DNA from: Xanthomonas cucurbitae
GTDB lineage: Bacteria; Pseudomonadota; Gammaproteobacteria; Xanthomonadales; Xanthomonadaceae
Assembly: GCF_002939885.1 (NCBI RefSeq)
Contig: NZ_MDED01000002.1
Coordinates: 183,169-247,168, forward strand
DNA: 64,000 bases
Direction of reading: 5' to 3'
Every line of letters starts with the position of its first letter. Positions within the stretch are counted from its first letter, which is position 1. This document shows positions 18,279 through 27,156 of this stretch, piece after piece. The notes below the pieces were generated by a model. The model made no database searches and was not told the DNA's origin. It worked only from the letters and a program-made list of their open reading frames with translations. The translations under genes were made by a program, and so were the position numbers.

Positions 18279-19196
18279 TCAGCGTGCCAGCTGCGCCAGC
18301 AGCCAGGCCCACGCGGGCAGGGTCAACAACGACAGCAGGATGCTGTAGCCGACCATGGCTGCGGCCAGACGTGGTGCCAGGCGATGCGAAATGGCCAGCG
18401 CAGCGGCGGTAATCATGCTGGGCATGGCCGACTCCAGCACAGTGGTCTGCAGCATCAGCCCATGCAGGCCAAGCGCCCAGGACAGCGGCAACGCCAGGAT
18501 CGGCATCACCGCCAGCTTGAACACCAGGCCCAGCGCCAGTGGCTTGAGCTCCTCGGCCGGCAGGCGCAGCTGCAGCGAGAAACCCACCGCCAGCATCACC
18601 AGCGGCAGCATGGCATCGGCCAGGCTCTTCAGGCCGGCGCCGATCCAGCCCGGTGGCTGCCCGGGCATCAGCGTCAGCGCGAACAGCAGCGCCCACAATG
18701 GCGGGAATCGCAGCATCCGCTGCACGATCACCCTGGCGGTGGGTGGGGTGTCGCCGCTGTAGCGCGCCAGGACGTACAGGCCGAACGTGGACAGCAGCAC
18801 GAAGGTGCCGAACTGGTCGTAGACCACCGCGTACGGCAGGGCTTGATCGCCAAGCAGCGCACGCACCATCGGAAAGCCGATGAAGCTGGAGTTGGTGAAC
18901 ACCACGCACATCAACAGCGCGGCGTAGTGGGCGCGACCGATGCGCAGCAGGCGGCTGCAGCCCCATAGCAACGGCACGATGAGCGCGGTCAGCAGCCAGG
19001 GCGTGGCGATCAACCCGCCTAGCGACGCATCCAGACGCAGCCGCGGCACATAGGTCAGCACCGAGGCCGGCAGGCAGATGGACAGCACGATGCGGTTGAG
19101 CACGTCGGCGCTGCTGTCCGGCAATACCTTGCACCGTGCAAATACCAGGCCCAGCCCCAGCATCGCCAGGATCAACGCAAATGCATCCACCGCCAT
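18279..19196 (-). CDS. AEC-family transporter (auxin efflux carrier type)
   Basis: A 305-residue membrane protein with about ten hydrophobic segments and the AEC-family pattern (LNRIVLSICLPASVLTYV near the start, FTNSSFIGFPMV in the middle). Family members export small organic acids such as malate or malonate, and the substrate here is unknown. The ATG at 19196 starts the first helix; the in-frame extension upstream is Arg/Pro-rich and not membrane-like. It is monocistronic, with 150 bp to the parA-type gene downstream. Confidence 0.8.
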   Translation of the reverse strand: MAVDAFALILAMLGLGLVFARCKVLPDSSADVLNRIVLSICLPASVLTYVPRLRLDASLGGLIATPWLLTALIVPLLWGCSRLLRIGRAHYAALLMCVVFTNSSFIGFPMVRALLGDQALPYAVVYDQFGTFVLLSTFGLYVLARYSGDTPPTARVIVQRMLRFPPLWALLFALTLMPGQPPGWIGAGLKSLADAMLPLVMLAVGFSLQLRLPAEELKPLALGLVFKLAVMPILALPLSWALGLHGLMLQTTVLESAMPSMITAAALAISHRLAPRLAAAMVGYSILLSLLTLPAWAWLLAQLAR

Positions 19197-19355
19197 GGCG
19201 ACATCGTGTCCGTCAGAAAGCCGGCCACAGCATCGCACGACGCGCGGCGCGCCCGGATCGGCGCGTGGCGGCAACGCCCCTTGCCGCCACGCCGCAGATC
19301 TCGCTGGTCGCCAGCGGCAACGCCAACCGCAGGCATTGCCCGCACGGCGCGCCGG

Positions 19356-19991
19356 TTACGGCGACGCCGGCGGATTGGCCTGCCAGGCCGCGAACACCTC
19401 CGCCAGGCCGGTGCGATCGACCTCGCGCCAGTCCGGCAGCAGGCTGGCATAGTTGGCGGTGCTGCCCCAACGGTCCGGCCAGGTGCGCACGGCGGCGGCG
19501 TACCACTCGGTCGCCTCTTGCTTGTGACCGGCGCGCCACAACGCCAGTGCGGCGGCAGTAGGCAACCACTCCGGCGCAGCCGGGCGGCCGTTGGCCAGAT
19601 TGGCCCACTGCTGCAGCGCCTGGTCCGGCTTGTCGGCACGCAGCAGGTCCCAGCCGTAGTTCCAGGTGATGGCGCGGTATTGCTGGCTGCCACTGGAGAC
19701 CAGCGCCAACGCGCCCTGGTAAAGCTCATCGCCCAACTGGGTCCGCCCGCCAGCGTAGGCCAGCGAGGCCAGCTGCGCGCGCGGTTCGGCGGCACGTGCG
19801 TCACGCTGCACGATCGTGGCCAGGCGATCGACAACGGCGTCGCCATGTCCCTGCACCGCCACCACCGGCTTGGTCGTGGCGCGGTCTTCGTCGAAATAGA
19901 ACTCTTTTGGCTTGGGCAGACCTTGTGCCTGCGCCAACGACCACACGCCCCCGAGCAGGACCAGTGCGGCCCATGCGTATTTCCTTTTCAC
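19356..19991 (-). CDS. Secreted TPR-like protein of unknown function
   Basis: A 211-residue protein with a signal peptide (KRKYAWAALVLLGGVWSLAQA) and Ala-rich helical pairs resembling tetratricopeptide repeats (ALALWRAGHKQEATEWYAAAVRTWP). The start is the GTG at 19991, behind an AGGGGA ribosome site with 7 bp spacing; no ATG fits the signal peptide. No enzymatic motif is visible. It is likely periplasmic and stands alone, divergent from the large oxidoreductase gene. Confidence 0.7.
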   Translation of the reverse strand: MKRKYAWAALVLLGGVWSLAQAQGLPKPKEFYFDEDRATTKPVVAVQGHGDAVVDRLATIVQRDARAAEPRAQLASLAYAGGRTQLGDELYQGALALVSSGSQQYRAITWNYGWDLLRADKPDQALQQWANLANGRPAAPEWLPTAAALALWRAGHKQEATEWYAAAVRTWPDRWGSTANYASLLPDWREVDRTGLAEVFAAWQANPPASP

Positions 19992-20186
19992 CGTGTTTTC
20001 CCCTGACAGCAAACGATGGTTCCCGTTCCCATCCTAACCGCAGCGCGACGGGCATGCATCCGTGCACCGCCTAGGCGCGTGAAGACTGGCTGCTACACTT
20101 CCGGTCGCCATTTTAGAGCCGTCGGACGGGTCATGCAGTTTCAGATGAGACGTCCCAGCTCCACAGCCACCCTTTCCGGGCACGCC

Positions 20187-23100
20187 ATGACCAGTACCGC
20201 TGCACTTTCCTCTCCAGACGCTGCCAATATGCCGGAGCTCGTCCGGGTGGATGCGGACTACGCGCTGGAGCACAAATACACGCGTGCCGACGGCCGCATC
20301 TACCTGTCGGGCGTGCAGGCGCTGGTGCGGCTGCCGCTGATGCAGCGGCTGCGCGATCAGGCCGCCGGGCTGGACACGGCCGGCTTCGTCAGCGGGTATC
20401 GCGGCAGCCCGCTGGGCGGGTTGGACCTGGAACTGTGGCGCGCACGCAAGCATCTGGACGCAGCCAGGGTGACCTTCGCCCCCGGCCTCAACGAGGACCT
20501 GGCCGCCACCATGGTGTGGGGCACCCAGCAGACCAACCTGTTCCCCGGCGCCAAGGTGCAGGGCGTGTACGGCATGTGGTACGGCAAGGGCCCGGGCGTG
20601 GACCGCAGCGGCGACGTGTTCAAGCACGGCAATGCCGCCGGCACCTCCCCCTACGGCGGCGTGCTGGCGCTGGCCGCCGACGACCACGCGTGCCGCAGTT
20701 CGACCCTGCCCCATGGCTCGGAAGACGAATTCGTCAGCGCGATGATGCCCATCCTCAACCCGGCCGGGGTGCAGGACATCCTGGACATGGGTCTGCTCGG
20801 CTGGGCGATGAGCCGTTACACCGGCCGCTGGATCGGCTTCAAGACCATCGCCGAGACGGTGGAATCGTCCGCCTCGGTGCAGGTGAACCCGTTCGCGCGC
20901 AGCATCGTGCTGCCGGAGGACTTCGCGCTGCCACCGGGGGGCTTGAGCATCCGCTGGCCAGACCCGCCGGTGGACCAGGAGATGCGCCTGCATCGCTATG
21001 CAGTGGCCGCCGCGCAGGCGTTCGCCCGTGCCAACGGCATCGACAAGGTGGTGCTGGATTCGCCACAGGCCCGGCTGGGCATCGTCACCACCGGCAAGAG
21101 CTACCTGGACGTGTTGCAGGCGCTGGAATACCTGGGCCTGGATGCATACGCCTGTGCGCAGATCGGCATCCGCGTCTACAAGGTCGGCATGACCTGGCCG
21201 CTGGAACCGGTGGGCATCAGCGCGTTTGCCCGCGGGCTGGAAGACATCGTGGTGGTGGAGGAAAAGAAGGCCTTCATCGAGCGGCAGATGAAGGAGCTGT
21301 TCTACAACTGGCCGGCCAGCGCCGGCGCGCGGCCGAGCATCGTCGGCAAGTACGACGAGCACGGCGCGTGGATCCTGCCTTCCACCGGCGAGCTGACCCC
21401 GGCCACCATCGCTGCGGTGATCGGCAGGCGCATCCTGCGCCTGCTGCAAGCGAGCACGATCAATACCGATTCGATCGAGCAACGGTTGCGCTGGATGGAT
21501 GCCAAGGAAGCGGAAATGGCGCTGCCCCGCGCGCAGTTCCCGCGCGTGCCGCATTACTGCTCCGGCTGCCCGCACAACACCTCCACTGCGGTGCCGGAAG
21601 GCTCGCGTGCACTGGGCGGCATCGGTTGCCACTACATGGTGACGTGGATGAATCGCGCCACCGATACCTTTACCCATATGGGGGGCGAAGGCGTCACGTG
21701 GTCCGGGCAGGCACCGTTCACCGACACCCCGCACGTGTTCCAGAACCTGGGCGATGGCACCTACTTCCATAGCGGCTCGCTGGCGATCCGGCAGTCGGTC
21801 GCCACAGGCGTCAACATCACCTACAAGATCCTCTACAACGATGCGGTGGCGATGACCGGCGGGCAGCCGGTGGACGGCACGCTCAGCGTGCCCGACATTG
21901 CGCATCAGTTGCGCGCCGAAGGCATCCATGAGATTGCGGTGGTCAGCGACGACATCGGCAAATGGACGCGGCGACGTGACCTGTTTCCGCCTGAGGTCGC
22001 GTTTCACGATCGTGGTGAACTGGATGCCGTGCAGCAGCACCTGCGCACGGTCAAGGGCGTGTCGATCCTGATCTTCGACCAGACCTGCGCCACCGAAAAA
22101 CGGCGTCGTCGCAAACGCGGCAAGCTCATCGACCCGCCCAAGCGGGTGATGATCAATTCGCTGGTGTGCGAAGGCTGCGGCGATTGCGGCGAGAAGAGTT
22201 TTTGCGTGTCGGTGTTGCCGAAGGACACCGAATTCGGGCGCAAGCGCCAGATCGACCAGTCCAACTGCAACAAGGATTATTCCTGCGTCTCGGGCTTTTG
22301 CCCGAGCTTTGTCACCGTGCATGGCGGCGCACCGCGCAAGGGCAAACAACGCGATGCCAGCGCGTTGCTGGAGACGCTGCCCGCACCGCCGCAGCGCACG
22401 GCGCTGGAACAGCCCTGGAACATCCTCATCACCGGCGTCGGCGGCACCGGGGTGGTGACCATCGGCGCGCTGCTGGGCATGGCCGGGCATCTGGAAGGCA
22501 AGGGCGCCACCGTGCTGGACCAGACCGGCCTGGCGCAGAAAGGCGGCGCGGTGACCACGCATATCCGCATCGCCCGCCAGCCCGACGACATCCACGCGGT
22601 GCGCATCGCTGCCGGCGAAGCGGATCTGGTGCTGGGCTGCGACATGGTGGTGGTCAACGATTATTGGGCGCTGTCCAAGGTGCGCGATGGCCGCACCGAG
22701 GTGGTGCTCAACACCTACGAAGCGATGCCCGGCACGTTCACCACCCAGCCGGATCTGCAATTCCCCGCCGCCGAGATCATCGCCGGCGTGCGTACCGCAC
22801 TGGGTGGGCGCGATCCATTGCTGCTGGATGCCACGCAACTGGCCACCGCCCTGTTGGGCGATGCCATCGCCAGCAATCTGTTCGTGCTGGGCTACGCCTG
22901 GCAGCATGGGCTGGTGCCGTTGTCGCATGCGGCGCTGATGCGCGCGATCGAGCTCAATGGCGCGGCGGTGGCGATGAACCAGCAGGCCTTTGCCTGGGGC
23001 CGGCTGGCCGCAGTGGATCTACCGGCCGTGCAGCGCGCTGCGGGCCTGCCCGGCTCGGGCGCACCGGCGCACCTGCAAGGCGACACGCCGGCGGCACGCG

Positions 23101-23894
23101 TGCCAGGCCGTTGGGAAGACCATGACCTCAGCGGCCAGAGTGCGCCGCGCGCGTTGGCGCAAACCGATGGCGGCACGCTGCACGGCGACGTTGATGCACC
23201 GACCGCCCCGCTCGATGACGAACAACTGGCGCCCTCGCTGGACGACGCCATCGCGCGTCGCATCGCCTTCCTGACCGACTACCAGGATGCAGCCTACGCG
23301 CAGCGCTACCGCGCGTTGGTCGAACGCGTGCGCAGCCACGAGGCACAGCGCGTGCCCGGCAGCAGCGCGCTGACCGAAGCGGTAGCCCGTTACGCCTTCA
23401 AGCTGATGGCCTACAAGGACGAATACGAAGTGGCGCGGCTGTACACGCGCGGCGACTTCCAGCGTCGGCTGCAGCAGCAGTTCGAAGGCGATTACACGCT
23501 GCGCTTCCATCTGGCGCCGCCGTTGCTGGCAAAGAAGGATGCGCAGGGCAATCTCATCAAGCGCGAGTACGGGCCGTGGATGTTCACCGCCTTCAAGCTG
23601 CTGGCACGGTTGAAGTTCCTGCGCGGCAGCAGGCTGGACGTGTTCGGCTACACCGCCGAGCGGCGTGGCGAGCGGGCGCTCATCGCCGATTACCTCGCAA
23701 CGGTGGAGGGTTTGCTGGACCGCCTGGATGCCGACAACGTGGGCCTGGCCGCGCAGATTGCCAGCATTCCCGAACATATCCGCGGCTATGGCCACATCAA
23801 GCATGCGCACCTGCGCGAGGCCAAGGCGCGCGAGGCGGCGTTACTGGTGCAGTGGCGCAATCCGAGGGCGTTACATGTGGTGCAGGCGGTGTAA
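20187..23894 (+). CDS. Single-chain indolepyruvate ferredoxin oxidoreductase family protein
   Basis: A 1235-residue fusion of the 2-oxoacid:ferredoxin oxidoreductase subunits. The IorA-like part runs to about residue 720, with a TPP-binding region including GGIGCHYMVTW and THMGGEGVTWSGQAPF and a Cys-rich iron-sulfur segment (LVCEGCGDCGEKSFC and CNKDYSCVSGFCPS). The IorB-like gamma domain follows from about residue 740 (NILITGVGGTGVVTIGALL). It would oxidatively decarboxylate aryl pyruvates or a related 2-oxoacid. The ATG at 20187 was chosen; an in-frame ATG at 20132 is possible but lacks a better ribosome site. No separate ferredoxin gene is adjacent. Its stop codon touches the hipB operator array. 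Confidence 0.88.
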   Translation: MTSTAALSSPDAANMPELVRVDADYALEHKYTRADGRIYLSGVQALVRLPLMQRLRDQAAGLDTAGFVSGYRGSPLGGLDLELWRARKHLDAARVTFAPGLNEDLAATMVWGTQQTNLFPGAKVQGVYGMWYGKGPGVDRSGDVFKHGNAAGTSPYGGVLALAADDHACRSSTLPHGSEDEFVSAMMPILNPAGVQDILDMGLLGWAMSRYTGRWIGFKTIAETVESSASVQVNPFARSIVLPEDFALPPGGLSIRWPDPPVDQEMRLHRYAVAAAQAFARANGIDKVVLDSPQARLGIVTTGKSYLDVLQALEYLGLDAYACAQIGIRVYKVGMTWPLEPVGISAFARGLEDIVVVEEKKAFIERQMKELFYNWPASAGARPSIVGKYDEHGAWILPSTGELTPATIAAVIGRRILRLLQASTINTDSIEQRLRWMDAKEAEMALPRAQFPRVPHYCSGCPHNTSTAVPEGSRALGGIGCHYMVTWMNRATDTFTHMGGEGVTWSGQAPFTDTPHVFQNLGDGTYFHSGSLAIRQSVATGVNITYKILYNDAVAMTGGQPVDGTLSVPDIAHQLRAEGIHEIAVVSDDIGKWTRRRDLFPPEVAFHDRGELDAVQQHLRTVKGVSILIFDQTCATEKRRRRKRGKLIDPPKRVMINSLVCEGCGDCGEKSFCVSVLPKDTEFGRKRQIDQSNCNKDYSCVSGFCPSFVTVHGGAPRKGKQRDASALLETLPAPPQRTALEQPWNILITGVGGTGVVTIGALLGMAGHLEGKGATVLDQTGLAQKGGAVTTHIRIARQPDDIHAVRIAAGEADLVLGCDMVVVNDYWALSKVRDGRTEVVLNTYEAMPGTFTTQPDLQFPAAEIIAGVRTALGGRDPLLLDATQLATALLGDAIASNLFVLGYAWQHGLVPLSHAALMRAIELNGAAVAMNQQAFAWGRLAAVDLPAVQRAAGLPGSGAPAHLQGDTPAARVPGRWEDHDLSGQSAPRALAQTDGGTLHGDVDAPTAPLDDEQLAPSLDDAIARRIAFLTDYQDAAYAQRYRALVERVRSHEAQRVPGSSALTEAVARYAFKLMAYKDEYEVARLYTRGDFQRRLQQQFEGDYTLRFHLAPPLLAKKDAQGNLIKREYGPWMFTAFKLLARLKFLRGSRLDVFGYTAERRGERALIADYLATVEGLLDRLDADNVGLAAQIASIPEHIRGYGHIKHAHLREAKAREAALLVQWRNPRALHVVQAV

Positions 23895-23940
23895 TGTCAT
23901 CGATCGATGACATCCCTCCCATGTAATCGTTCGGTGACTC
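23894..23940. promoter_or_regulatory. HipB operator pair 1 (two sites)
   Basis: The site at 23894-23913 is a perfect 20-bp palindrome, ATGTCATCGATCGATGACAT. A degenerate copy starts exactly 27 bp later at 23921 and matches at 15 of 20 positions. Together with the pair at 23969-24015 they form the likely autoregulatory operators of hipBA. Confidence 0.7.
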
Positions 23941-23968
23941 CAGCAGGCCTGCTGATTTCCATGTCTGA

Positions 23969-24015
23969 ATGTCAGCGATCGCCGACATTGCGGCAGTGTC
24001 GTCGATCGCTTACAT
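23969..24015. promoter_or_regulatory. HipB operator pair 2 (two sites)
   Basis: ATGTCAGCGATCGCCGACAT at 23969-23988 and GTGTCGTCGATCGCTTACAT at 23996-24015 share the core TGTC-N2-CGATCG-N2-GACA with pair 1 and again start 27 bp apart. The second ends 8 bp before the hipB ATG, a position suited to repression. Confidence 0.75.
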
Positions 24016-24023
24016 TCGGCTAC

Positions 24024-24560
24024 ATGGACACCGTACGCACCCCTTCCGATATCGGCAACGTCATCCGCGCAAGGCGCAAGCATCTTGGCTGGGATCAGGC
24101 TCGCCTTGCCAAGCAGATCGGTGTGAGCCGACAGTGGATCGTCGACATCGAGAAGGGCAAGCCGCGCGCCGAGCTGCAATTGATCCTCAGGGCGCTGCAC
24201 GTGCTGGGACTGCAGCTAGCGCTGAGCCCGGGCGCCGCTCAGGCGCAGGAGCGCGAAATGCTCGACCCCATCCCCGCCGCATCGATCAATCTCGATGCAA
24301 TCCTTGAACGTCACCGCGGCACCCTGCCGCCAGGCACCGGCGTTGCTCATCCATCCAACAGCGCCACCCCCAGGTCGTTCTCCGCCCTGTCGCAACAAGC
24401 ATTCAAGACCGCGTACTCGACTATCGATACATTCCAGAAGCGGCATCCAGCACACGGGGTCTTGAAAAAGCAGTTTTCGGTGCTCGATGAACCGAAGGTC
24501 GTTGCTACAGCAAAAAAATCCGCCGTCACGTCCGCCTCGAAGAAAAAGGACGATCGATGA
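24024..24560 (+). CDS. hipB: HipB-type antitoxin / HTH autoregulator with long C-terminal tail
   Basis: A 178-residue protein. Residues 7-68 are an XRE helix-turn-helix (GNVIRARRKHLGWDQARLAK, then GVSRQWIVDIEKGKP and LRALHVLGLQL). The remaining 110 residues are low in order and end in a Lys-rich KKSAVTSASKKKDDR. Classical HipB is about 88 residues, so half of this protein is extra. The ATG at 24024 follows the last operator; in-frame codons upstream would run through the operators. It overlaps hipA by ATGA. It should bind the four palindromes upstream and neutralise HipA. Confidence 0.85.
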   Translation: MDTVRTPSDIGNVIRARRKHLGWDQARLAKQIGVSRQWIVDIEKGKPRAELQLILRALHVLGLQLALSPGAAQAQEREMLDPIPAASINLDAILERHRGTLPPGTGVAHPSNSATPRSFSALSQQAFKTAYSTIDTFQKRHPAHGVLKKQFSVLDEPKVVATAKKSAVTSASKKKDDR

Positions 24561-25834
24561 GGCTATTGACGTTGATTGGAGATCAGGTGATCGGTCATCT
24601 GAGCTCCGACGCGCATGGCCGCCCGCTATTTGCCTACACACGCGATTGGCAACGATCGAAGAACGCGTTACCGCTTTCATTGAATCTTCCCCTCAGCCGG
24701 GAAGATCACCCAACCGCGGCCGTTGGTGCGGTGTTGTGGGGCTTGCTGCCCGACAACGAAACGACAGTGCAACGCTGGGCCTCCAGATTTCAGGTCTCGC
24801 CGCGCAACCCGCTTGCCCTGTTGGCGCACGTTGGTGAGGACTGTGCCGGGGCGGTGCAATTCGTCACCGAAGACCGGCTCGCGGACGTGCTGTCCGGCGC
24901 CAGCGATAGCATCGAAGTTCTGACGGATGCCGAACTGGAAACGCGCCTGCGCAGACTGCGTCGCGACATTGGCGCGGCACGTCAGGTCGATGATGTCGGT
25001 CAGTTCAGCCTGGCCGGCGCGCAGGCAAAGATTGCCTTGCTGCATGATGGGCGGCAGTGGGCCATCCCGGCCGGACGCATCCCGACCACGCACATCCTCA
25101 AACCACCGAGCGGCGAATACGACGGGTTCGTCGAAAACGAGCTGTTCTGCCTGCGCCTGGCGAACAGCATCGGGCTACCGACTGCGGCCTGCCAGGCGCT
25201 GCGCTTTGGCGAGGAGACCGCCATTTGCGTCGAGCGCTACGATCGTCTGCAGATCGACGGAACGCTGCTGCGCATCCACCAGGAAGATATCTGCCAGGCG
25301 CTGGGAGTGATGCCGCAGATCAAGTATCAGAACCAGGGCGGCCCTGGCGTTGAGGCGATATCACAGCTCTTATGGACGCACTCGTCGCAGCCGCGGCAAG
25401 ACGTCGAAACCCTGTTCCAGGCGCTGGCCTTCAATTATCTGATCGGCGGCACCGACGCACACGCGAAAAACTATTCACTGCTGCTCGGCCAGGGCGGGCA
25501 GGTTCGTCTGGCGCCGCTCTACGACATTTCCAGCGCTCTGCCGTACCCGCAGCTGCAGCGACGTCGGATCAAACTGGCAATGAAGATGGGCAGCCATTAT
25601 CGCTGGTGGGACATCCGTCCGAGCGACTGGGTACAGGTCGCCAGCACATTGCGCCTGGACGCATCGGAGTGCCTTGCATGGATGCACCGGGTCGCCAGCG
25701 ACATGCCAGATCGCGCGCAGGAACTGCTTGTTGCGCTTGCGCGGGAAGGCGTCGCGCACCCGATCCTGGAAGCTCTGGTGGGGGAAATCGCCAACGCATG
25801 CAGCCGCATGCGCAAGCTGTTGCAGCCGGATTGA
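24557..25834 (+). CDS. hipA: HipA-type serine/threonine kinase toxin
   Basis: A 425-residue HipA kinase. The family signature SLAGAQAK lies at 151-158, the catalytic loop GGTDAHAKNYS gives D300 and N305, and the metal-binding D323 lies in APLYDISSA. All catalytic residues are present, so the toxin looks intact. In E. coli the homologue phosphorylates glutamyl-tRNA synthetase and causes growth arrest; the target here is unknown. Translation is coupled to hipB by a 4-bp overlap. Base composition of the pair is visibly less GC-rich than its neighbours, suggesting transfer. Confidence 0.92.
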   Translation: MRLLTLIGDQVIGHLSSDAHGRPLFAYTRDWQRSKNALPLSLNLPLSREDHPTAAVGAVLWGLLPDNETTVQRWASRFQVSPRNPLALLAHVGEDCAGAVQFVTEDRLADVLSGASDSIEVLTDAELETRLRRLRRDIGAARQVDDVGQFSLAGAQAKIALLHDGRQWAIPAGRIPTTHILKPPSGEYDGFVENELFCLRLANSIGLPTAACQALRFGEETAICVERYDRLQIDGTLLRIHQEDICQALGVMPQIKYQNQGGPGVEAISQLLWTHSSQPRQDVETLFQALAFNYLIGGTDAHAKNYSLLLGQGGQVRLAPLYDISSALPYPQLQRRRIKLAMKMGSHYRWWDIRPSDWVQVASTLRLDASECLAWMHRVASDMPDRAQELLVALAREGVAHPILEALVGEIANACSRMRKLLQPD

Positions 25835-25883
25835 TCGGTTCGATGCGATCACACGGCAGGTGGCTTATCCAATCCACGTAGCG

Positions 25884-26162
25884 TCAATCGAAGTGCGGCC
25901 CGCGCATCAATCGGATCGGCCCACGCAGCGTGGCAATCTCCACGCGCTGCCCCTGTTGGGTGATCCGCACGATGCCCTGCTCCGCCGCCTCGGCTGCCAC
26001 CGCGCGCACCTGCGGCATCAAGGCACGCCACACCGCCGCGTCATCGCTCAATGCACGCGCAACCTCCGAAGGGCAGATGGAGTGCTGCGGCCGCCGCTGT
26101 GCGAGCAGCTGCCGCATGACCGCGACAATCTGCGCATCGGCCGGCCGCTGCTCGCTGACCAC
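25884..26162 (-). CDS. DUF3253 family small protein
   Basis: A 92-residue protein matching the DUF3253 pattern: a winged-helix-like fold with ICPSEVARALSDDAAVWRALMPQVRAVA and a C-terminal RGPIRLMR. The proposed start is the GTG at 26162, because the in-frame sequence further upstream overlaps egtD in a shadow frame. No ATG is available early. It begins 7 bp beyond the egtD stop and so is the last gene of the egtBD transcript. Function is unknown. Confidence 0.65.
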   Translation of the reverse strand: MVSEQRPADAQIVAVMRQLLAQRRPQHSICPSEVARALSDDAAVWRALMPQVRAVAAEAAEQGIVRITQQGQRVEIATLRGPIRLMRGPHFD

Positions 26163-26169
26163 CTGCGGC

Positions 26170-27156
26170 TTACAACGGACGCAGCAAACGCAGACCGAAC
26201 CAGTCTTTGGCATCGTTCCAGCCATGGGTGACCTTGAGCCCGGCCGCAGCGGCCAGCTCGGCGAAACGCGCATCGGTGTACTTGTAGCTGTATTCAACCT
26301 GCATCGCCTCGCCTTTGGCAAAGGTAAATTCCCGTCCACCCACCTGCACGCGCTGGTCGCGCTGGCTGATGAGGAAGGTTTCGATGCGGCCGCGTTCGCG
26401 CGCATACACCGCGTGGTGGCGGAAACCGTCGAGATCGAAATCGCTGCCGATCTCGCGGTTGAGCCGCGCCAGCAGGTTCAAGGTGAACTCGGCAGTGACG
26501 CCGGCAGCGTCGTTGTAGGCGGCTTCGATCAGGTCGGCATCCTTGTCCAGATCGATGCCGATCAACGCGCAACCGTCGCTGCCCATGGTCTGGCGCATTG
26601 CATCCATCAGTGCAATAGCCGCAGTGTCGGTGAAATTGCCCAACGTCGAGCCGGGGAAGAACACCAGATGCCGGCGCGCCGGGCGCTGTGCGGTGGGCAG
26701 CCGCAATGGCTTGGTGAAGTCGGTGCAGACCGGCAGCATCTGGATCTGCGGAAACTGCTGGGCCAACCGCGCGGTGCTTTCCAGCAGCGCGGTGCGCGAG
26801 ATCTCCAGCGGGGTGTAGGCCACCACGTCGCGCAGGCCTTGCAGCAGCAGCTCGGTCTTGCGGCCGCTGCCGCTGCCGTATTCCACCACGTGCACGCCGG
26901 CACCGATGGCCTGTGCGATCGCGCCCATGCTGGCGTCCAGCAAGCTCAGTTCGGTGCTGGTGAGGTAATACTCCGGCTGCCGGGTAATGGCCTCGAACAA
27001 CTGCGAGCCGCGCGCATCGTAGAAATACTTGGAGGGCAGGGTCTTGGGCGTTTGCGACAGCCCGGCCAGCGCATCGGCGGTGATGTCGTCCGGCTGCGGA
27101 CGCAGGTCCGTCAGCGCGGCCTGGGCGCGTTGCATGGCATGGGCGGCAGCGTTCAC
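26170..27156 (-). CDS. egtD: L-histidine N-alpha-methyltransferase EgtD
   Basis: A 328-residue SAM-dependent enzyme that trimethylates histidine to hercynine, the first step of ergothioneine synthesis. The SAM loop is VVEYGSGSGRKT (90-101). The N-terminal LPSKYFYDARGSQLFEAIT and the C-terminal VEYSYKYT are family hallmarks. The start is a GTG at 27156 whose last bases form the egtB stop (GTGA overlap), so the two are translationally coupled. No egtA or egtC is in the window, suggesting a short pathway that uses cysteine directly or genes elsewhere. Confidence 0.93.
   Translation of the reverse strand: MNAAAHAMQRAQAALTDLRPQPDDITADALAGLSQTPKTLPSKYFYDARGSQLFEAITRQPEYYLTSTELSLLDASMGAIAQAIGAGVHVVEYGSGSGRKTELLLQGLRDVVAYTPLEISRTALLESTARLAQQFPQIQMLPVCTDFTKPLRLPTAQRPARRHLVFFPGSTLGNFTDTAAIALMDAMRQTMGSDGCALIGIDLDKDADLIEAAYNDAAGVTAEFTLNLLARLNREIGSDFDLDGFRHHAVYARERGRIETFLISQRDQRVQVGGREFTFAKGEAMQVEYSYKYTDARFAELAAAAGLKVTHGWNDAKDWFGLRLLRPL

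Noticed and set aside
25884..26405. Longer version of the DUF3253 protein starting inside egtD
   Set aside because: The extra N-terminal residues are Arg/Ser-rich and overlap egtD in another frame.
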